A stretch of DNA of 64,000 bases from Tepidamorphus gemmatus (GCF_004346195.1 NZ_SMAK01000007.1:186001-250000); one strand, 5' to 3'; shown: positions 7,787 to 15,768, numbered from the stretch's first letter. Numbers and translations: made by a program. The notes: generated from the sequence alone by a model not told the origin.

Positions 7787-8589
7787 GCGGGGAGACGGTC
7801 GCGTTGCGGCCGGTCCGCTTCGGACGTCTCCGCGAAGCGGTCAGGTTCGTCGCGCCGCTGGTGTTTCTCGTCGTGCTCTGGCAGCTGATTGTCAGCCTGT
7901 TCGACGTCAATCCGCGGATCTTTCCCGACGTGCCGACGGTGCTGCGCGCGGGCTGGGGCACTATTGCCGACGGCTCGCTGCTCGCCCATGTCGGCGCCAG
8001 CATGCTGCGCGTCTCGGTCGGCACCGTGCTCGCCATCCTGACGGCGGTGCCACTTGGTATCGCGATGGGCGTGAGCAAGGCCGTCTCGGATTTCCTCACA
8101 CCGCCGCTACGGTTCTTCTCGGTGCTGGCCGGCATCGCCTGGATCCCGATCGCGACGCTGTGGTTCGGCTACGGGTTCGGTGCGATCACCTTCGTCATCT
8201 TCAACGCGGTGTTCTTCGTCGTCGCCTACAACACGCTGCTCGGCGTCTCGACGATCCCGATGCCGCTGCGCCACGCGGCCGCCTCGCTGGGTGCCAGTCC
8301 CTGGCAGATGCTGACGCAGGTGCTGCTGCCGGGCGCGCTTCCCAACATCGTCACCGGCATCCGTACCGGCATGGGCTTCGCCTGGCGCGGCCTGATCGCG
8401 GCCGAGATGATCGCGACAAATGTCGGCCTCGGCTACATGCTGTTCCTGGCCCGCGACTTCTACCGTACCGAGGTGATCGTCTTCGCGATGATCGTCATCG
8501 GGCTGATCTGGCTGGTGCTCGACCGGCTGCTGCTGGCGCCGCTTGAGCGCGCCACGATCGAACGCTGGGGACTGGTGCAGCGGTCATGA
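7783..8589 (+). CDS. ABC transporter permease (NitT/TauT/ThiXYZ type), first subunit
   Basis: A 268-residue inner-membrane permease of the binding-protein-dependent family, with about six helices and the EAA-type cytoplasmic loop HAAASLGASPWQMLTQVLLPGALPNIVTGIRTGMG that docks the ATPase. The family carries nitrate, sulfonates, taurine or pyrimidine precursors. The start is ATG 7783, coupled to a possible leader ORF; GTG 7747 is an in-frame alternative. It overlaps the second permease gene by ATGA and the two are clearly related, so the transporter is probably a heterodimer. Confidence 0.92.
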   Translation: MSGETVALRPVRFGRLREAVRFVAPLVFLVVLWQLIVSLFDVNPRIFPDVPTVLRAGWGTIADGSLLAHVGASMLRVSVGTVLAILTAVPLGIAMGVSKAVSDFLTPPLRFFSVLAGIAWIPIATLWFGYGFGAITFVIFNAVFFVVAYNTLLGVSTIPMPLRHAAASLGASPWQMLTQVLLPGALPNIVTGIRTGMGFAWRGLIAAEMIATNVGLGYMLFLARDFYRTEVIVFAMIVIGLIWLVLDRLLLAPLERATIERWGLVQRS

Positions 8590-9392
8590 GCGCGATCCAT
8601 GCGATCTGGGGCTGGTATGCCCGCCTGACGGCACGATGGCCGGCGCTCGCCGCCTTCATCCCGTTCGTGCCGATCATCGCGGTCTGGGCGGTTGTCGTAT
8701 GGCTCGAAATCTTTCCGCGGGTATTCCTGCCCGGCCCCGGCGACGTCGTGACAAAGGCGTGGGAGCTGACCTACAAGGGCATCCTCCCGGAGTATCTCGC
8801 CGACAGCATCGAGCGGCTGGCGGTCGGCGCCGCGGTCGGCATGGCGATCGCCATTCCGCTTGGCGTGTTCATCGGCCTCAACCGTCGGGCGCACGCGTTC
8901 AGCTGGCCGATCCTGCTGTTCTTCCAGGCCGTCGGCGACATCGCCTGGCTGCCGATCCTGCTCGTCTGGTTCGGCTTCGGGCTGACGACGATGACCTTCG
9001 TCATCGTCTACACCGTGCTGTTCCCGGTGGTGCTGAACACGATTCTCGGCATCCGCTCGGTGAAGCCGGAACTGCACCGCGCCGCCCAGAGTCTCGGCGC
9101 ATCGCCGCTTCGCATCCTGTTCGAGGTGACGCTGCCGGGTGCGCTTCCCAACATCATCACCGGCCTGCGCAACGGACTGGGCTACGGCTGGCGCGCGCTG
9201 ATCGCGGCCGAGATCATCGTCGGCACCAGCGGCATCGGCTTCCTGATGTTCGATGCACGTCGCGCCGGATCGGTCGAGGAGATCGTGGTCGGCATGATCG
9301 TGCTCGGCATCCTCTGGTACATCGTCGACAGCTGGTTCCTCGCTCCGATCGAACGGGCCACTGGTCAGCGCTGGGGACTGGTGACGAAATGA
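8586..9392 (+). CDS. ABC transporter permease (NitT/TauT/ThiXYZ type), second subunit
   Basis: A 268-residue paralogue of the preceding permease, with the matching EAA loop HRAAQSLGASPLRILFEVTLPGALPNIITGLRNGLG and a similar helix pattern. It begins inside the stop of the first permease (ATGA at 8586-8589) and ends inside the start of the ATPase gene (9389-9392). Most transporters of this class use one permease gene, so two different permeases in tandem are a less common arrangement. It is expected to pair with the first permease and the ATPase in the inner membrane. Confidence 0.92.
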   Translation: MSAIHAIWGWYARLTARWPALAAFIPFVPIIAVWAVVVWLEIFPRVFLPGPGDVVTKAWELTYKGILPEYLADSIERLAVGAAVGMAIAIPLGVFIGLNRRAHAFSWPILLFFQAVGDIAWLPILLVWFGFGLTTMTFVIVYTVLFPVVLNTILGIRSVKPELHRAAQSLGASPLRILFEVTLPGALPNIITGLRNGLGYGWRALIAAEIIVGTSGIGFLMFDARRAGSVEEIVVGMIVLGILWYIVDSWFLAPIERATGQRWGLVTK

Positions 9393-10147
9393 AGAGCCTG
9401 ACGCTCGAGAACCTCTCGAAAACCTACTTCGATCCCTATCGCGGCACGCAGGTGACGGCCGTCCGGGACGTCTCGCTCAATGTCGAGGAAGGCGACTTCG
9501 TCGCCGTGGTCGGACCGTCCGGCTGCGGCAAGTCGACCATCCTCAACATGATCGCCGGCTTCATTCCGATCACCTCGGGCCGGATCCTGGTCGGCGGGCG
9601 CGAGGTCAAGGGCCCCGGCGCCGATCGCGGCGTGGTGTTCCAGTCGTTTGCCCTGTTCCCCTGGAAGACGGTGGCCGAGAACGTCACCTTCGGCCCCAAG
9701 ATGCGCGGCGTCGGCAAGGCGGAGCGCCAGAGGATCGCCGAGGAGTATCTGGCGCTTGCCGGCCTGTCGCATGCCGCGGACCGCTACCCGAACGAACTGT
9801 CGGGAGGCATGCAGCAGCGGGTCGGTGTCGTGCGCGCGCTCGCCAACAATCCCGACGTGCTGCTGATGGACGAACCGTTCGCCAGTGTCGATGCGCAGAC
9901 CCGCATGACCCTTCAGGAGGAGCTGACGCGGATCTGGGAGCAGCGCCGGCCGACGATCGTGTTCATCACCCACGATGTGCCCGAGGCCGTGTTTCTCGCC
10001 AACACGGTGGTGGTCCTGTCGAAGGGGCAGGTTCTCGCCGAGGTGGACATCCCGCTGGAGCGGCCGCGCTCGTGGGACAGGCTCGTCGAGGACGAAGCCT
10101 TCAAGACGCTCTCCAACAAGGTGCTGCAACTGGTGCGTTCGGCATGA
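9389..10147 (+). CDS. ABC transporter ATP-binding protein (SsuB/TauB/NrtD type)
   Basis: A 252-residue ATPase with an intact catalytic set: Walker A GPSGCGKST, Q-loop VVFQSFALFPWKTV, signature LSGGMQQRVGVVRAL, Walker B VLLMDEPFASVD and H-loop ITHDVPEA. It would energise the two permeases encoded just upstream. It overlaps both neighbours by ATGA, so expression is translationally coupled along the operon. The length is normal. Confidence 0.95.
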   Translation: MKSLTLENLSKTYFDPYRGTQVTAVRDVSLNVEEGDFVAVVGPSGCGKSTILNMIAGFIPITSGRILVGGREVKGPGADRGVVFQSFALFPWKTVAENVTFGPKMRGVGKAERQRIAEEYLALAGLSHAADRYPNELSGGMQQRVGVVRALANNPDVLLMDEPFASVDAQTRMTLQEELTRIWEQRRPTIVFITHDVPEAVFLANTVVVLSKGQVLAEVDIPLERPRSWDRLVEDEAFKTLSNKVLQLVRSA

Positions 10148-10467
10148 GTCTCGTGCGCGATGCCATCCGTTCGTCCCGGGGAAAGGTCGCGATCGGCGTC
10201 GTCGTGGCCCTGGTCGGCTGGCAGGCCTGGCTGTCGGCCACCGCCTCCGCCAAGATCGCCGAAGGCATCGACCAGGACCGGCGCCGGGTCGACGTGCTGG
10301 TCACCCTGCGCTTTCCGCCTGAACGGTTTCACATCCAGAAGTTCCAGAAGCTCGGGCGCGTCTCGGGCACCAGCGGAAACTCCGTGCAGGTGCGCGGAGT
10401 CAACAAGGCGGATCTGACCGCACTCGCAAGGCCCTTCTGGGTCGAGCGGATCGAGCCGCTACAATGA
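10144..10467 (+). CDS. Small single-span membrane protein of unknown function in the ABC operon
   Basis: A 107-residue protein, not recognised. An N-terminal basic stretch (VRDAIRSSRGK) precedes one transmembrane segment (VAIGVVVALVGWQAWLSA, about residues 15-33), then an ~75-residue soluble domain beginning KIAEGIDQDRRRVDVLVTLRF and ending WVERIEPLQ, probably outside the membrane. Its ATG overlaps the ATPase stop (ATGA), and the binding-protein gene follows after 10 bp, so it is a genuine operon member. Position suggests an accessory role in transport, for example helping dock the binding protein, but nothing in the sequence shows this. Confidence 0.75.
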   Translation: MSLVRDAIRSSRGKVAIGVVVALVGWQAWLSATASAKIAEGIDQDRRRVDVLVTLRFPPERFHIQKFQKLGRVSGTSGNSVQVRGVNKADLTALARPFWVERIEPLQ

Positions 10468-10477
10468 GGAGGACGTC

Positions 10478-11542
10478 ATGATTGCACGACTGGCACTGGC
10501 CCTCGGACTGGCGCTCGCGGTACCACTCGCCGCCGTCGCCCAGGACGACGACCTGATCAAGCTCAACCCCGGGATGGTGTCGAGCATCGATCAGCTCGGA
10601 TTGCCGATTGCGCTCGAGCAGGGCTTCTTCGAGAAGCACGGACTCGATGTGACGATCGCCAACCCCTACGCGACCGGGGTCGACTCCCTGAATGCGCTGC
10701 AGGCGGGCGAGGTGGACGTGGTGCAGGTCGGTGTACCGATGATCGGCGCGGTCATCCGCGGCATGGATCTCGTCGCGCTCGGCAACTACAGCGGCAATGC
10801 CGCGCAGCTCGGCTCCGACACCACGATGGCGTTGGTGGCGCGGGAGGGGTCGGGAATTTCTGCGGATGATCTCTCGACGCTGAAGGGCAAGCGCATCGCC
10901 GCCTCGTTCGGCACGATCAATCACCTCTACGTGCTCGCGCTGATCGAGGCGGCCGGGCTCGGACTCGACGAGGTCACGCTGGTCAACACGCCGCCGCCGG
11001 ACATGACGGTGGCGCTGCTGTCGGGTGGCATCGACGCCTTCGTCGGCTGGGATCCCTGGCCGATCGTTGCCCAGCGCGACGTACCCGGCGCCTATGAGGT
11101 GGTGCGCGGCGGCAACCACATCTCCTATCTCGGCTTCAACGTCGCCCTGCGCAACTGGGCCGAGGAGAACCGAGAGACGCTGGAGAAGTTCCTGGCCGCC
11201 TTGTCCGAGGCCGACCAGTGGATGCGGCAGAACCCGAAGGATGCCGCGCAGGTGGCGACCCGGTGGATCCCGGGTCTCGATCCGGCCGTCGCGGAGAAGG
11301 CGATGGAGTACAACATCCAGCAGGCCGACCGGCGGCTCTCTGCCAACAATTATGCGGCGCTGCACGCAGCGGTCTCGACGCTCAACCGGCTCGGCTTCGT
11401 CGATCGGGTCTTCGACGTCAACGCACACATCGACCCGCGGCCGATCCTCGCCGTGATGCAGAACCATCCCGAGCTGTTCTCCGACCTGCCGCCGATCCCG
11501 GCGGAGGCGATGATCAGCGAGGGCTTCGTCTACAAGCCCTGA
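10478..11542 (+). CDS. ABC transporter substrate-binding protein (SsuA/THI5-like)
   Basis: A 354-residue periplasmic protein with a clear signal peptide (LALALGLALAVPLAAVAQ, cleavage after about residue 21). The mature part has the THI5/NMT1/SsuA pattern: PIALEQGFFEKHGLDVTI, DSLNALQAGEVDVVQVG, LKGKRIAASFGTINHLYVLALIEAAGL and GWDPWPIVAQRD. The family binds sulfonates, nitrate, thiamine precursors or aromatic acids; the ligand is not evident. The ATG at 10478 follows GAGGA. A strong hairpin follows the gene at 11560-11587, which may reduce expression of the enzymes downstream. Confidence 0.9.
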   Translation: MIARLALALGLALAVPLAAVAQDDDLIKLNPGMVSSIDQLGLPIALEQGFFEKHGLDVTIANPYATGVDSLNALQAGEVDVVQVGVPMIGAVIRGMDLVALGNYSGNAAQLGSDTTMALVAREGSGISADDLSTLKGKRIAASFGTINHLYVLALIEAAGLGLDEVTLVNTPPPDMTVALLSGGIDAFVGWDPWPIVAQRDVPGAYEVVRGGNHISYLGFNVALRNWAEENRETLEKFLAALSEADQWMRQNPKDAAQVATRWIPGLDPAVAEKAMEYNIQQADRRLSANNYAALHAAVSTLNRLGFVDRVFDVNAHIDPRPILAVMQNHPELFSDLPPIPAEAMISEGFVYKP

Positions 11543-11559
11543 CGGCGGACAGTCAGGCG

Positions 11560-11587
11560 CGGCCCGCCGTCGTCCGATGGCGGGCCG
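11560..11587 (+). terminator. Intra-operon hairpin, weak terminator or attenuator
   Basis: CGGCCCGCC (11560-11568) pairs perfectly with GGCGGGCCG (11579-11587) around a 10-nt loop, followed by TCTTCCCC, only a weak T-tract. It lies between the transporter genes and the catabolic enzyme genes, so it may partly terminate transcription or stabilise the upstream mRNA. Confidence 0.45.
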
Positions 11588-11627
11588 TCTTCCCCCTCAC
11601 GCGACACGCACCGGAAGAGACTTCACG

Positions 11628-12407
11628 ATGGATCTGGGAATCAGAGGCAGGACCGCGATCGTCTGCGGCGGCTCGAAGGGACTTGGCCGGGGATCGGCGG
11701 AGAAACTCGCCGAGGCCGGAGTCGCCATCGTCCTCAACGCCCGCTCGCACGGCCCCCTCGAGCAGGCCGCCGGCGAGATCGCCGAGCGCTATGGCGTTCA
11801 GGTGACGCCTGTCGCCGCCGACGTGACCACGCCCGAGGGGCGGGCGCGGCTCCTCGAGGCCGCCCCCGCGCCCGACATCCTCATCACTAACGCGGGCGGC
11901 CCGCCTCCGGGCATGTGGCACGACTGGGGCGAGGCGGAGTGGCAGGCCGCGATCCGCGCCAACATGCTGACGCCCATCCATCTGATCACCGCGGTGCTGC
12001 CGGGCATGATCGAACGCCGCTGGGGCCGCATCGTCAACATCACCTCCGGATCGGTGAAGGCGCCCATCCCGGAACTGGGCCTTTCGGGCGCGGCGCGCAG
12101 CGGACTGACCGGTTTCGTCGCCGGCACCTCCCGCCAGGTCGCCCGCTTCGGCGTCACCATCAACAATCTGCTGCCCGGCCAGCACGAGACCGCGCGCATC
12201 GAGTCGCTGATGGCCAATGTCGCCCGGACGCGTGGCATCAGCGTCGAGGAAGCGCGCGCCGAGGCCTACGCGAAGAATCCCACCGGCCGCTTCGGCACGA
12301 CGGAGGAATTCGGGGCGATGTGCGCATTCCTGTGCAGCGCCTATGCCGGCTACATCGTCGGCCAGAACATCCTGCTCGACGGTGGCGCCATCAACAGCAC
12401 CCTGTGA
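11628..12407 (+). CDS. SDR-family oxidoreductase lacking the usual Tyr/Lys active site
   Basis: A 259-residue Rossmann-fold protein of the short-chain dehydrogenase family (BKR-like). The cofactor motif GGSKGLGRG, the ITNAGGPP turn and the active-site Ser (about residue 140, VNITSGS) are present. Where classical members have YxxxK, this protein reads S153-GAA-R157. The same loss occurs in the BKR_SDR_like subgroup annotated as 3-oxoacyl-ACP reductase-like, whose chemistry is poorly known. The ATG at 11628 follows GGAAGAGA. It sits between the transporter and the sugar-kinase gene, so it probably acts in the pathway using the imported compound. Confidence 0.9.
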   Translation: MDLGIRGRTAIVCGGSKGLGRGSAEKLAEAGVAIVLNARSHGPLEQAAGEIAERYGVQVTPVAADVTTPEGRARLLEAAPAPDILITNAGGPPPGMWHDWGEAEWQAAIRANMLTPIHLITAVLPGMIERRWGRIVNITSGSVKAPIPELGLSGAARSGLTGFVAGTSRQVARFGVTINNLLPGQHETARIESLMANVARTRGISVEEARAEAYAKNPTGRFGTTEEFGAMCAFLCSAYAGYIVGQNILLDGGAINSTL

Positions 12408-12429
12408 GCCAGAGGGGCCGGACGGCGCC

Positions 12430-13377
12430 ATGCAACCCGATATCATCTGCCTCGGCGAGCCGATGCTCGAGTTCAACCAGCAGCCGGACGGCCGCTATCT
12501 GGCCGGTCACGGCGGCGATACGTCGAACACGGCGATCGCCGCGGCCCGCCAGGGCGCACGGGTCGGCTATCTCACCCATCTCGGCGCCGATGCCTTCGGC
12601 GACAGCTTCATGGCGCTGTGGGCGGCCGAAGGCGTCGATGCCTCGCACGTGGTCCGCCGGCGCGACGCCCATACCGGCATCTACTTCGTCACCCACGGCC
12701 CCGAGGGCCACGTCTTCAGCTATCTGCGCGCCGGATCGGCGGCGAGCCGGATGACGGCGGCCGACATCCCGGCAGATTACATCGCCGGCGCCAGGATCCT
12801 GCATGTGTCGGGCATCAGCCAGGCGATCAGCGACAGCGCAGCGGACGCGGTGTTCCGCGCCATCGAAATCGCCCGAGCCGCAGGCACGAAGGTCTCCTAC
12901 GACACCAATCTGCGGCTGAAGCTCTGGCCGCTGCCGCGGGCGCGGGCGATCATCCACGCGGCGATGCGCGACTGCGACATCGCCCTGCCCGGCCGGGACG
13001 ACGCCGAGCAGCTGACCGGCTACAGCGATCCGGACCGGATCGCCGACTTCTATCTCGAACTGGGTGCCGCGATCGTCGCGCTGACGCTCGGCGCGGACGG
13101 TACGCTGGTCGCGACACCGGCCGAACGGCGCCGGGTGCCGGCGCGACGCGTGCAGCCGGTCGATGCGACCGCGGCCGGAGATACCTTCGACGGAGCCTTC
13201 CTGGCCGAGCTCGTCGCCGGACGCGACCCCTTCGCCGCTGCGGAATACGCCAATGCGGCGGCGGCGCTGTCGACGCAGGGTTACGGCGCAGTGGCGCCGA
13301 TGCCGCGCCGCGAGGCCGTGCAGGCCTTCCTGGCCGGCGATGGCGGGGGTGGCGGGCGCTCGGGAGAGGCGGGATGA
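12430..13377 (+). CDS. PfkB-family sugar kinase, probably 2-dehydro-3-deoxygluconokinase
   Basis: A 315-residue ribokinase-fold enzyme. Early motifs GGDTSNTAIAAARQGARVGYLTHLG and SYDTNLRLKLWP, and the C-terminal catalytic motif DATAAGDTFDGAFLA with the Asp base (GDTF), mark the PfkB family. The NLRLKLWP segment and overall layout resemble KDG kinases (KdgK), which phosphorylate 2-keto-3-deoxygluconate. Unlike many KdgKs it is not next to an aldolase gene here, so the exact sugar acid is uncertain. Its stop overlaps the start of the next dehydrogenase (13374). Confidence 0.82.
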   Translation: MQPDIICLGEPMLEFNQQPDGRYLAGHGGDTSNTAIAAARQGARVGYLTHLGADAFGDSFMALWAAEGVDASHVVRRRDAHTGIYFVTHGPEGHVFSYLRAGSAASRMTAADIPADYIAGARILHVSGISQAISDSAADAVFRAIEIARAAGTKVSYDTNLRLKLWPLPRARAIIHAAMRDCDIALPGRDDAEQLTGYSDPDRIADFYLELGAAIVALTLGADGTLVATPAERRRVPARRVQPVDATAAGDTFDGAFLAELVAGRDPFAAAEYANAAAALSTQGYGAVAPMPRREAVQAFLAGDGGGGGRSGEAG

Positions 13378-14081
13378 GCGGCAAGCACGCACTGGTGACC
13401 GGGGGCACGCGCGGCATCGGCTTCGGCGTCGCGGAGGCGCTGATCGCGGCGGGCTGGACGGTGCTGGCGACCGGGGCGACGCGCGAGGAGGTCGCGGCCT
13501 GCGACGCTCCGTCCGGCATGGACGTCGCCGTGCTTGACGTCACCGACCAGACGGCCGTCGCCAATCTCGTCGCCGGGCTCGACCGCCTCGACGGGCTCGT
13601 CAACTGCGCCGGCATTCTGATGCGCGGGCAGGAATACGACCTCGTCAACTTCCAGCGCGTCATCGACGTCAATCTGACCGGCACCATGCGGATGTGTCTG
13701 GCCTGCAAGCCGCTGCTCGCGGCCAGCGGCGGCGCGATCGTCAACACCGCCTCGATGCTGAGCTTCTTCGGCGGGCCTCTGGTGCCGGCCTACTCGGCAT
13801 CGAAGGGAGGCGTGGCGCAGCTGACCAAGGCGCTTGCCGCGCACTGGGCCGGCGACGGCATTCGCGTGAACGCGGTCGCGCCGGGCTGGATCGAGACCGG
13901 CATGACCCAGGGGCTGCGTGAGGACGCTGCGCGCGAGGCGGCGATCATGGCGCGGACACCGATGCGCCGGTGGGGCCGGCCGCGCGAGGTCGGCGATCTG
14001 GTCGCCTATCTGCTGTCGGACTCGGCGAGCTTCATCACCGGCTCGATCATGCCGGTCGACGGCGGCTATGCTGCAATGTGA
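13374..14081 (+). CDS. SDR-family oxidoreductase (classical)
   Basis: A 235-residue classical short-chain dehydrogenase with TGGTRGIGFG for cofactor binding, NCAGI, Ser in VNTASML and an intact YSASK catalytic pair, followed by the PGWIETGMT stretch and DGGYAAM at the end. It is related to 2-keto-3-deoxy-L-fuconate or 3-oxoacyl-type dehydrogenases. It is translationally coupled to the kinase (ATGA at 13374) and followed 13 bp later by the cupin gene. With the kinase it suggests oxidation of a sugar or sugar acid. Confidence 0.92.
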   Translation: MSGKHALVTGGTRGIGFGVAEALIAAGWTVLATGATREEVAACDAPSGMDVAVLDVTDQTAVANLVAGLDRLDGLVNCAGILMRGQEYDLVNFQRVIDVNLTGTMRMCLACKPLLAASGGAIVNTASMLSFFGGPLVPAYSASKGGVAQLTKALAAHWAGDGIRVNAVAPGWIETGMTQGLREDAAREAAIMARTPMRRWGRPREVGDLVAYLLSDSASFITGSIMPVDGGYAAM

Positions 14082-14094
14082 GAGGAGCCGAGGG

Positions 14095-14622
14095 ATGCCG
14101 ATCGACAAGCCCGACCAGGATCCGATGATGCCCTATCAGCTGCCGTTCCCGGCCGACGCGCTGGCCGAGATCGTCGTGCCGAGGGCAATCCCGGACGACG
14201 AGCGTGTGTGGGTGCCGCAGGCCGACAATGTGTGGTTCCGGCCGCTGTGCCTCAACCGCTCGCAGGGCTACTGGATGAACCTGTTGCGGGTGCGCAGGTC
14301 GGGCGTGCTGTCGCGCCATCGTCACCCGCAGGCCGTGCACGGCCTGGTTTTGCGCGGCAGGTGGCGCTACCTCGAACACGACTGGGTCGCCGAGGCAGGT
14401 TCCTACGTGTTCGAGCCGCCGGGCGAGACCCATACCCTCTACGTGCCGGAGGACGTGGAGGAGATGATCACCATGTTCCAGGTCAACGGCATCATGTACT
14501 ACGTCGATCCGTGGGGCGCGGCGATGGGCTATGAGGACGTGTTTACCAAGATCGACATGTGCCGCAGGCACTACGAGGCCGTCGGCCTCGGCGCCGGCTA
14601 CACCGACCAGTTCATCCGCTAG
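14095..14622 (+). CDS. Cupin protein, 2,4'-dihydroxyacetophenone dioxygenase-like
   Basis: A 175-residue cupin of the DAD-like family. The metal-binding residues are visible in SRHRHPQAVHG and GETHTLY, with the RWRYLEHDWVAEAGSYVFEPPGETHT stretch typical of this group. The characterised relative cleaves 2,4'-dihydroxyacetophenone with iron and oxygen, but most members are uncharacterised and the substrate here is unknown. An ATG at 14095 follows GGAGCCGAGGG. It is the last recognisable gene of the operon. Confidence 0.85.
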   Translation: MPIDKPDQDPMMPYQLPFPADALAEIVVPRAIPDDERVWVPQADNVWFRPLCLNRSQGYWMNLLRVRRSGVLSRHRHPQAVHGLVLRGRWRYLEHDWVAEAGSYVFEPPGETHTLYVPEDVEEMITMFQVNGIMYYVDPWGAAMGYEDVFTKIDMCRRHYEAVGLGAGYTDQFIR

Positions 14623-14735
14623 ATGTGCACTTCGTGGAGGCCGTCCATTCGATCCTTGTCGGGAAGGCTGATGTCGCCAAACCGAAGCAATTCGCGGAGG
14701 ACCGAATCGACAATTTCCCGGACGCTCACATCTAG
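14622..14735 (+). pseudogene. Possible C-terminal gene remnant (about 37 codons)
   Basis: Immediately after the cupin stop, another frame reads DVHFVEAVHSILVGKADVAK, then PKQFAEDRIDNFPDAHI and a TAG. The composition looks like a real soluble protein tail, with hydrophobic helix spacing and DRIDNFP. It has no recognisable beginning and no ribosome-binding site; a GTG lies at 14625. I cannot name the family. It could be the end of a deleted gene that once followed the cupin, or a chance open frame. Confidence 0.3.
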
Positions 14736-15067
14736 AACAGGCGGCGCAGGTCCTCGACGTCGACCGGCTTGCGGATCACCGGAAGTTTCGGCAGGCCCTC
14801 GAGATGACGGTCGAGCTCGCCCTGCGGCTCGCCGCTGATAACCACCACCCGCGGCGGGTCGGCGATCGTCTCGAGGAACCGCACCAGTTCCCCGCCGCCC
14901 ATGCCCGGCAGGGCGAGGTCGACGATCACGGTGTCGCTGCCCGCGAGGCGGGCTTCGCGCAGAAACTCTTCCGCATCGGGATACGACCGGACCTCGTGGT
15001 CGAACTCGCGCAGCATCAGCACGAGCGCGTCCGCGACTGCCGCATCATCCTCAACGACGTGAAACAC
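14732..15067 (-). CDS. fixT: Single-domain response regulator, FixT-like
   Basis: A 111-residue lone receiver domain: acidic pocket VVEDD (5-8), phosphorylatable D50 in TVIVDLALPG, S78 in VVISGE and K100 in IRKPVD. There is no output domain. In Caulobacter a single-domain receiver, FixT, inhibits FixL and gives negative feedback in the FixLJ-FixK loop. Here the gene lies directly downstream of fixL-fixJ and has its own near-perfect FixK box at 15126-15139, which matches that role. Unlike Caulobacter FixT, known to carry a cysteine-ligated iron-sulfur cluster, this protein has no cysteine. Start is GTG 15067 with GGAG upstream. The symbol rests on context rather than close identity. Confidence 0.75.
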   Translation of the reverse strand: MFHVVEDDAAVADALVLMLREFDHEVRSYPDAEEFLREARLAGSDTVIVDLALPGMGGGELVRFLETIADPPRVVVISGEPQGELDRHLEGLPKLPVIRKPVDVEDLRRLF

Positions 15068-15125
15068 CTCGCGGACTCCGTGCCCTAGAGGTGGGAAGAT
15101 ATCGGCCGGCGCAGGTCAGGTCGCC

Positions 15126-15139
15126 ATGATGCAGATCAA
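15126..15139 (-). promoter_or_regulatory. FNR/FixK box upstream of fixT
   Basis: On the minus strand the site reads TTGATCTGCATCAT, nine of ten conserved positions of TTGAT-N4-ATCAA. Its centre is about 65 bp upstream of the fixT GTG, so a class II promoter would start near 15091. It lies in the 88-bp gap between fixJ and fixT. Confidence 0.72.
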
Positions 15140-15155
15140 TCGGCAGGGACCTGCC

Positions 15156-15758
15156 TCAATCGCCCGACAGGACGATACGCACCAGGTCGGCGGTGTTGCG
15201 GGCGCCGAGTTTCTCCATGATGCGGGCCCGATGCACCTCGATGGTGCGCGGACTGATGCCGAGGCGGCGGCCGGCCTCCTTGTTCGTCGCACCGGAGGTG
15301 ATCTCGCGCAGGACGTCCATCTCACGGAAGGTCAGCCGTTCCGCGCCGGCAAAGCTGTGGCGCTGGGTACCGGTCCTTGGCCGATGGTCCTCCGCCGCGA
15401 TCGCCTCGGCCACGCGCTGCACCACGGTGTCGGCATCGAACGGCTTCTCGATGAAATCGAACGCGCCGTCCTTGATGGCCCTCACCGCCATCGGAATATC
15501 GCCCTGACCGCTGATCACGAAGATCGGCGCCCGGAAATCCGAAGCGCCCAGCTCGCGCAGGACGTCGAGCCCCGACTTGCCGGGCATGTGCACGTCCAGC
15601 AGCACGCAGTCCGGGACCGACTGCCGCACCGCGCCGAGGAAGTCGGCGGCATTGGAGAAGACGCACACCGAGTATCCCTCCAGCGTGAAGACCACGGAGA
15701 GCGCGTCGCGAACGGCCGGATCATCGTCGACGATGTGGATGGTCTTCTGCGGGGTCAT
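15156..15758 (-). CDS. fixJ: Response regulator FixJ
   Basis: A 200-residue two-domain regulator: receiver with DDD (11-13) and phospho-acceptor D55 in CVLLDVHMPGKSG, FISGQGDIPMAVRAIKDGAFDFIEKPF, and a C-terminal LuxR-type helix-turn-helix (LTFREMDVLREI, NKEAGRRLGISPRTIEVHRARIMEKLGA). This is the FixJ signature, and fixL lies 10 bp upstream. Phosphorylated FixJ normally activates fixK; a candidate target palindrome is seen before the fixK-like gene at 45991. The ATG at 15758 is preferred over an upstream extension. Confidence 0.95.
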   Translation of the reverse strand: MTPQKTIHIVDDDPAVRDALSVVFTLEGYSVCVFSNAADFLGAVRQSVPDCVLLDVHMPGKSGLDVLRELGASDFRAPIFVISGQGDIPMAVRAIKDGAFDFIEKPFDADTVVQRVAEAIAAEDHRPRTGTQRHSFAGAERLTFREMDVLREITSGATNKEAGRRLGISPRTIEVHRARIMEKLGARNTADLVRIVLSGD

Positions 15759-15768
15759 CGCTCCGGTC

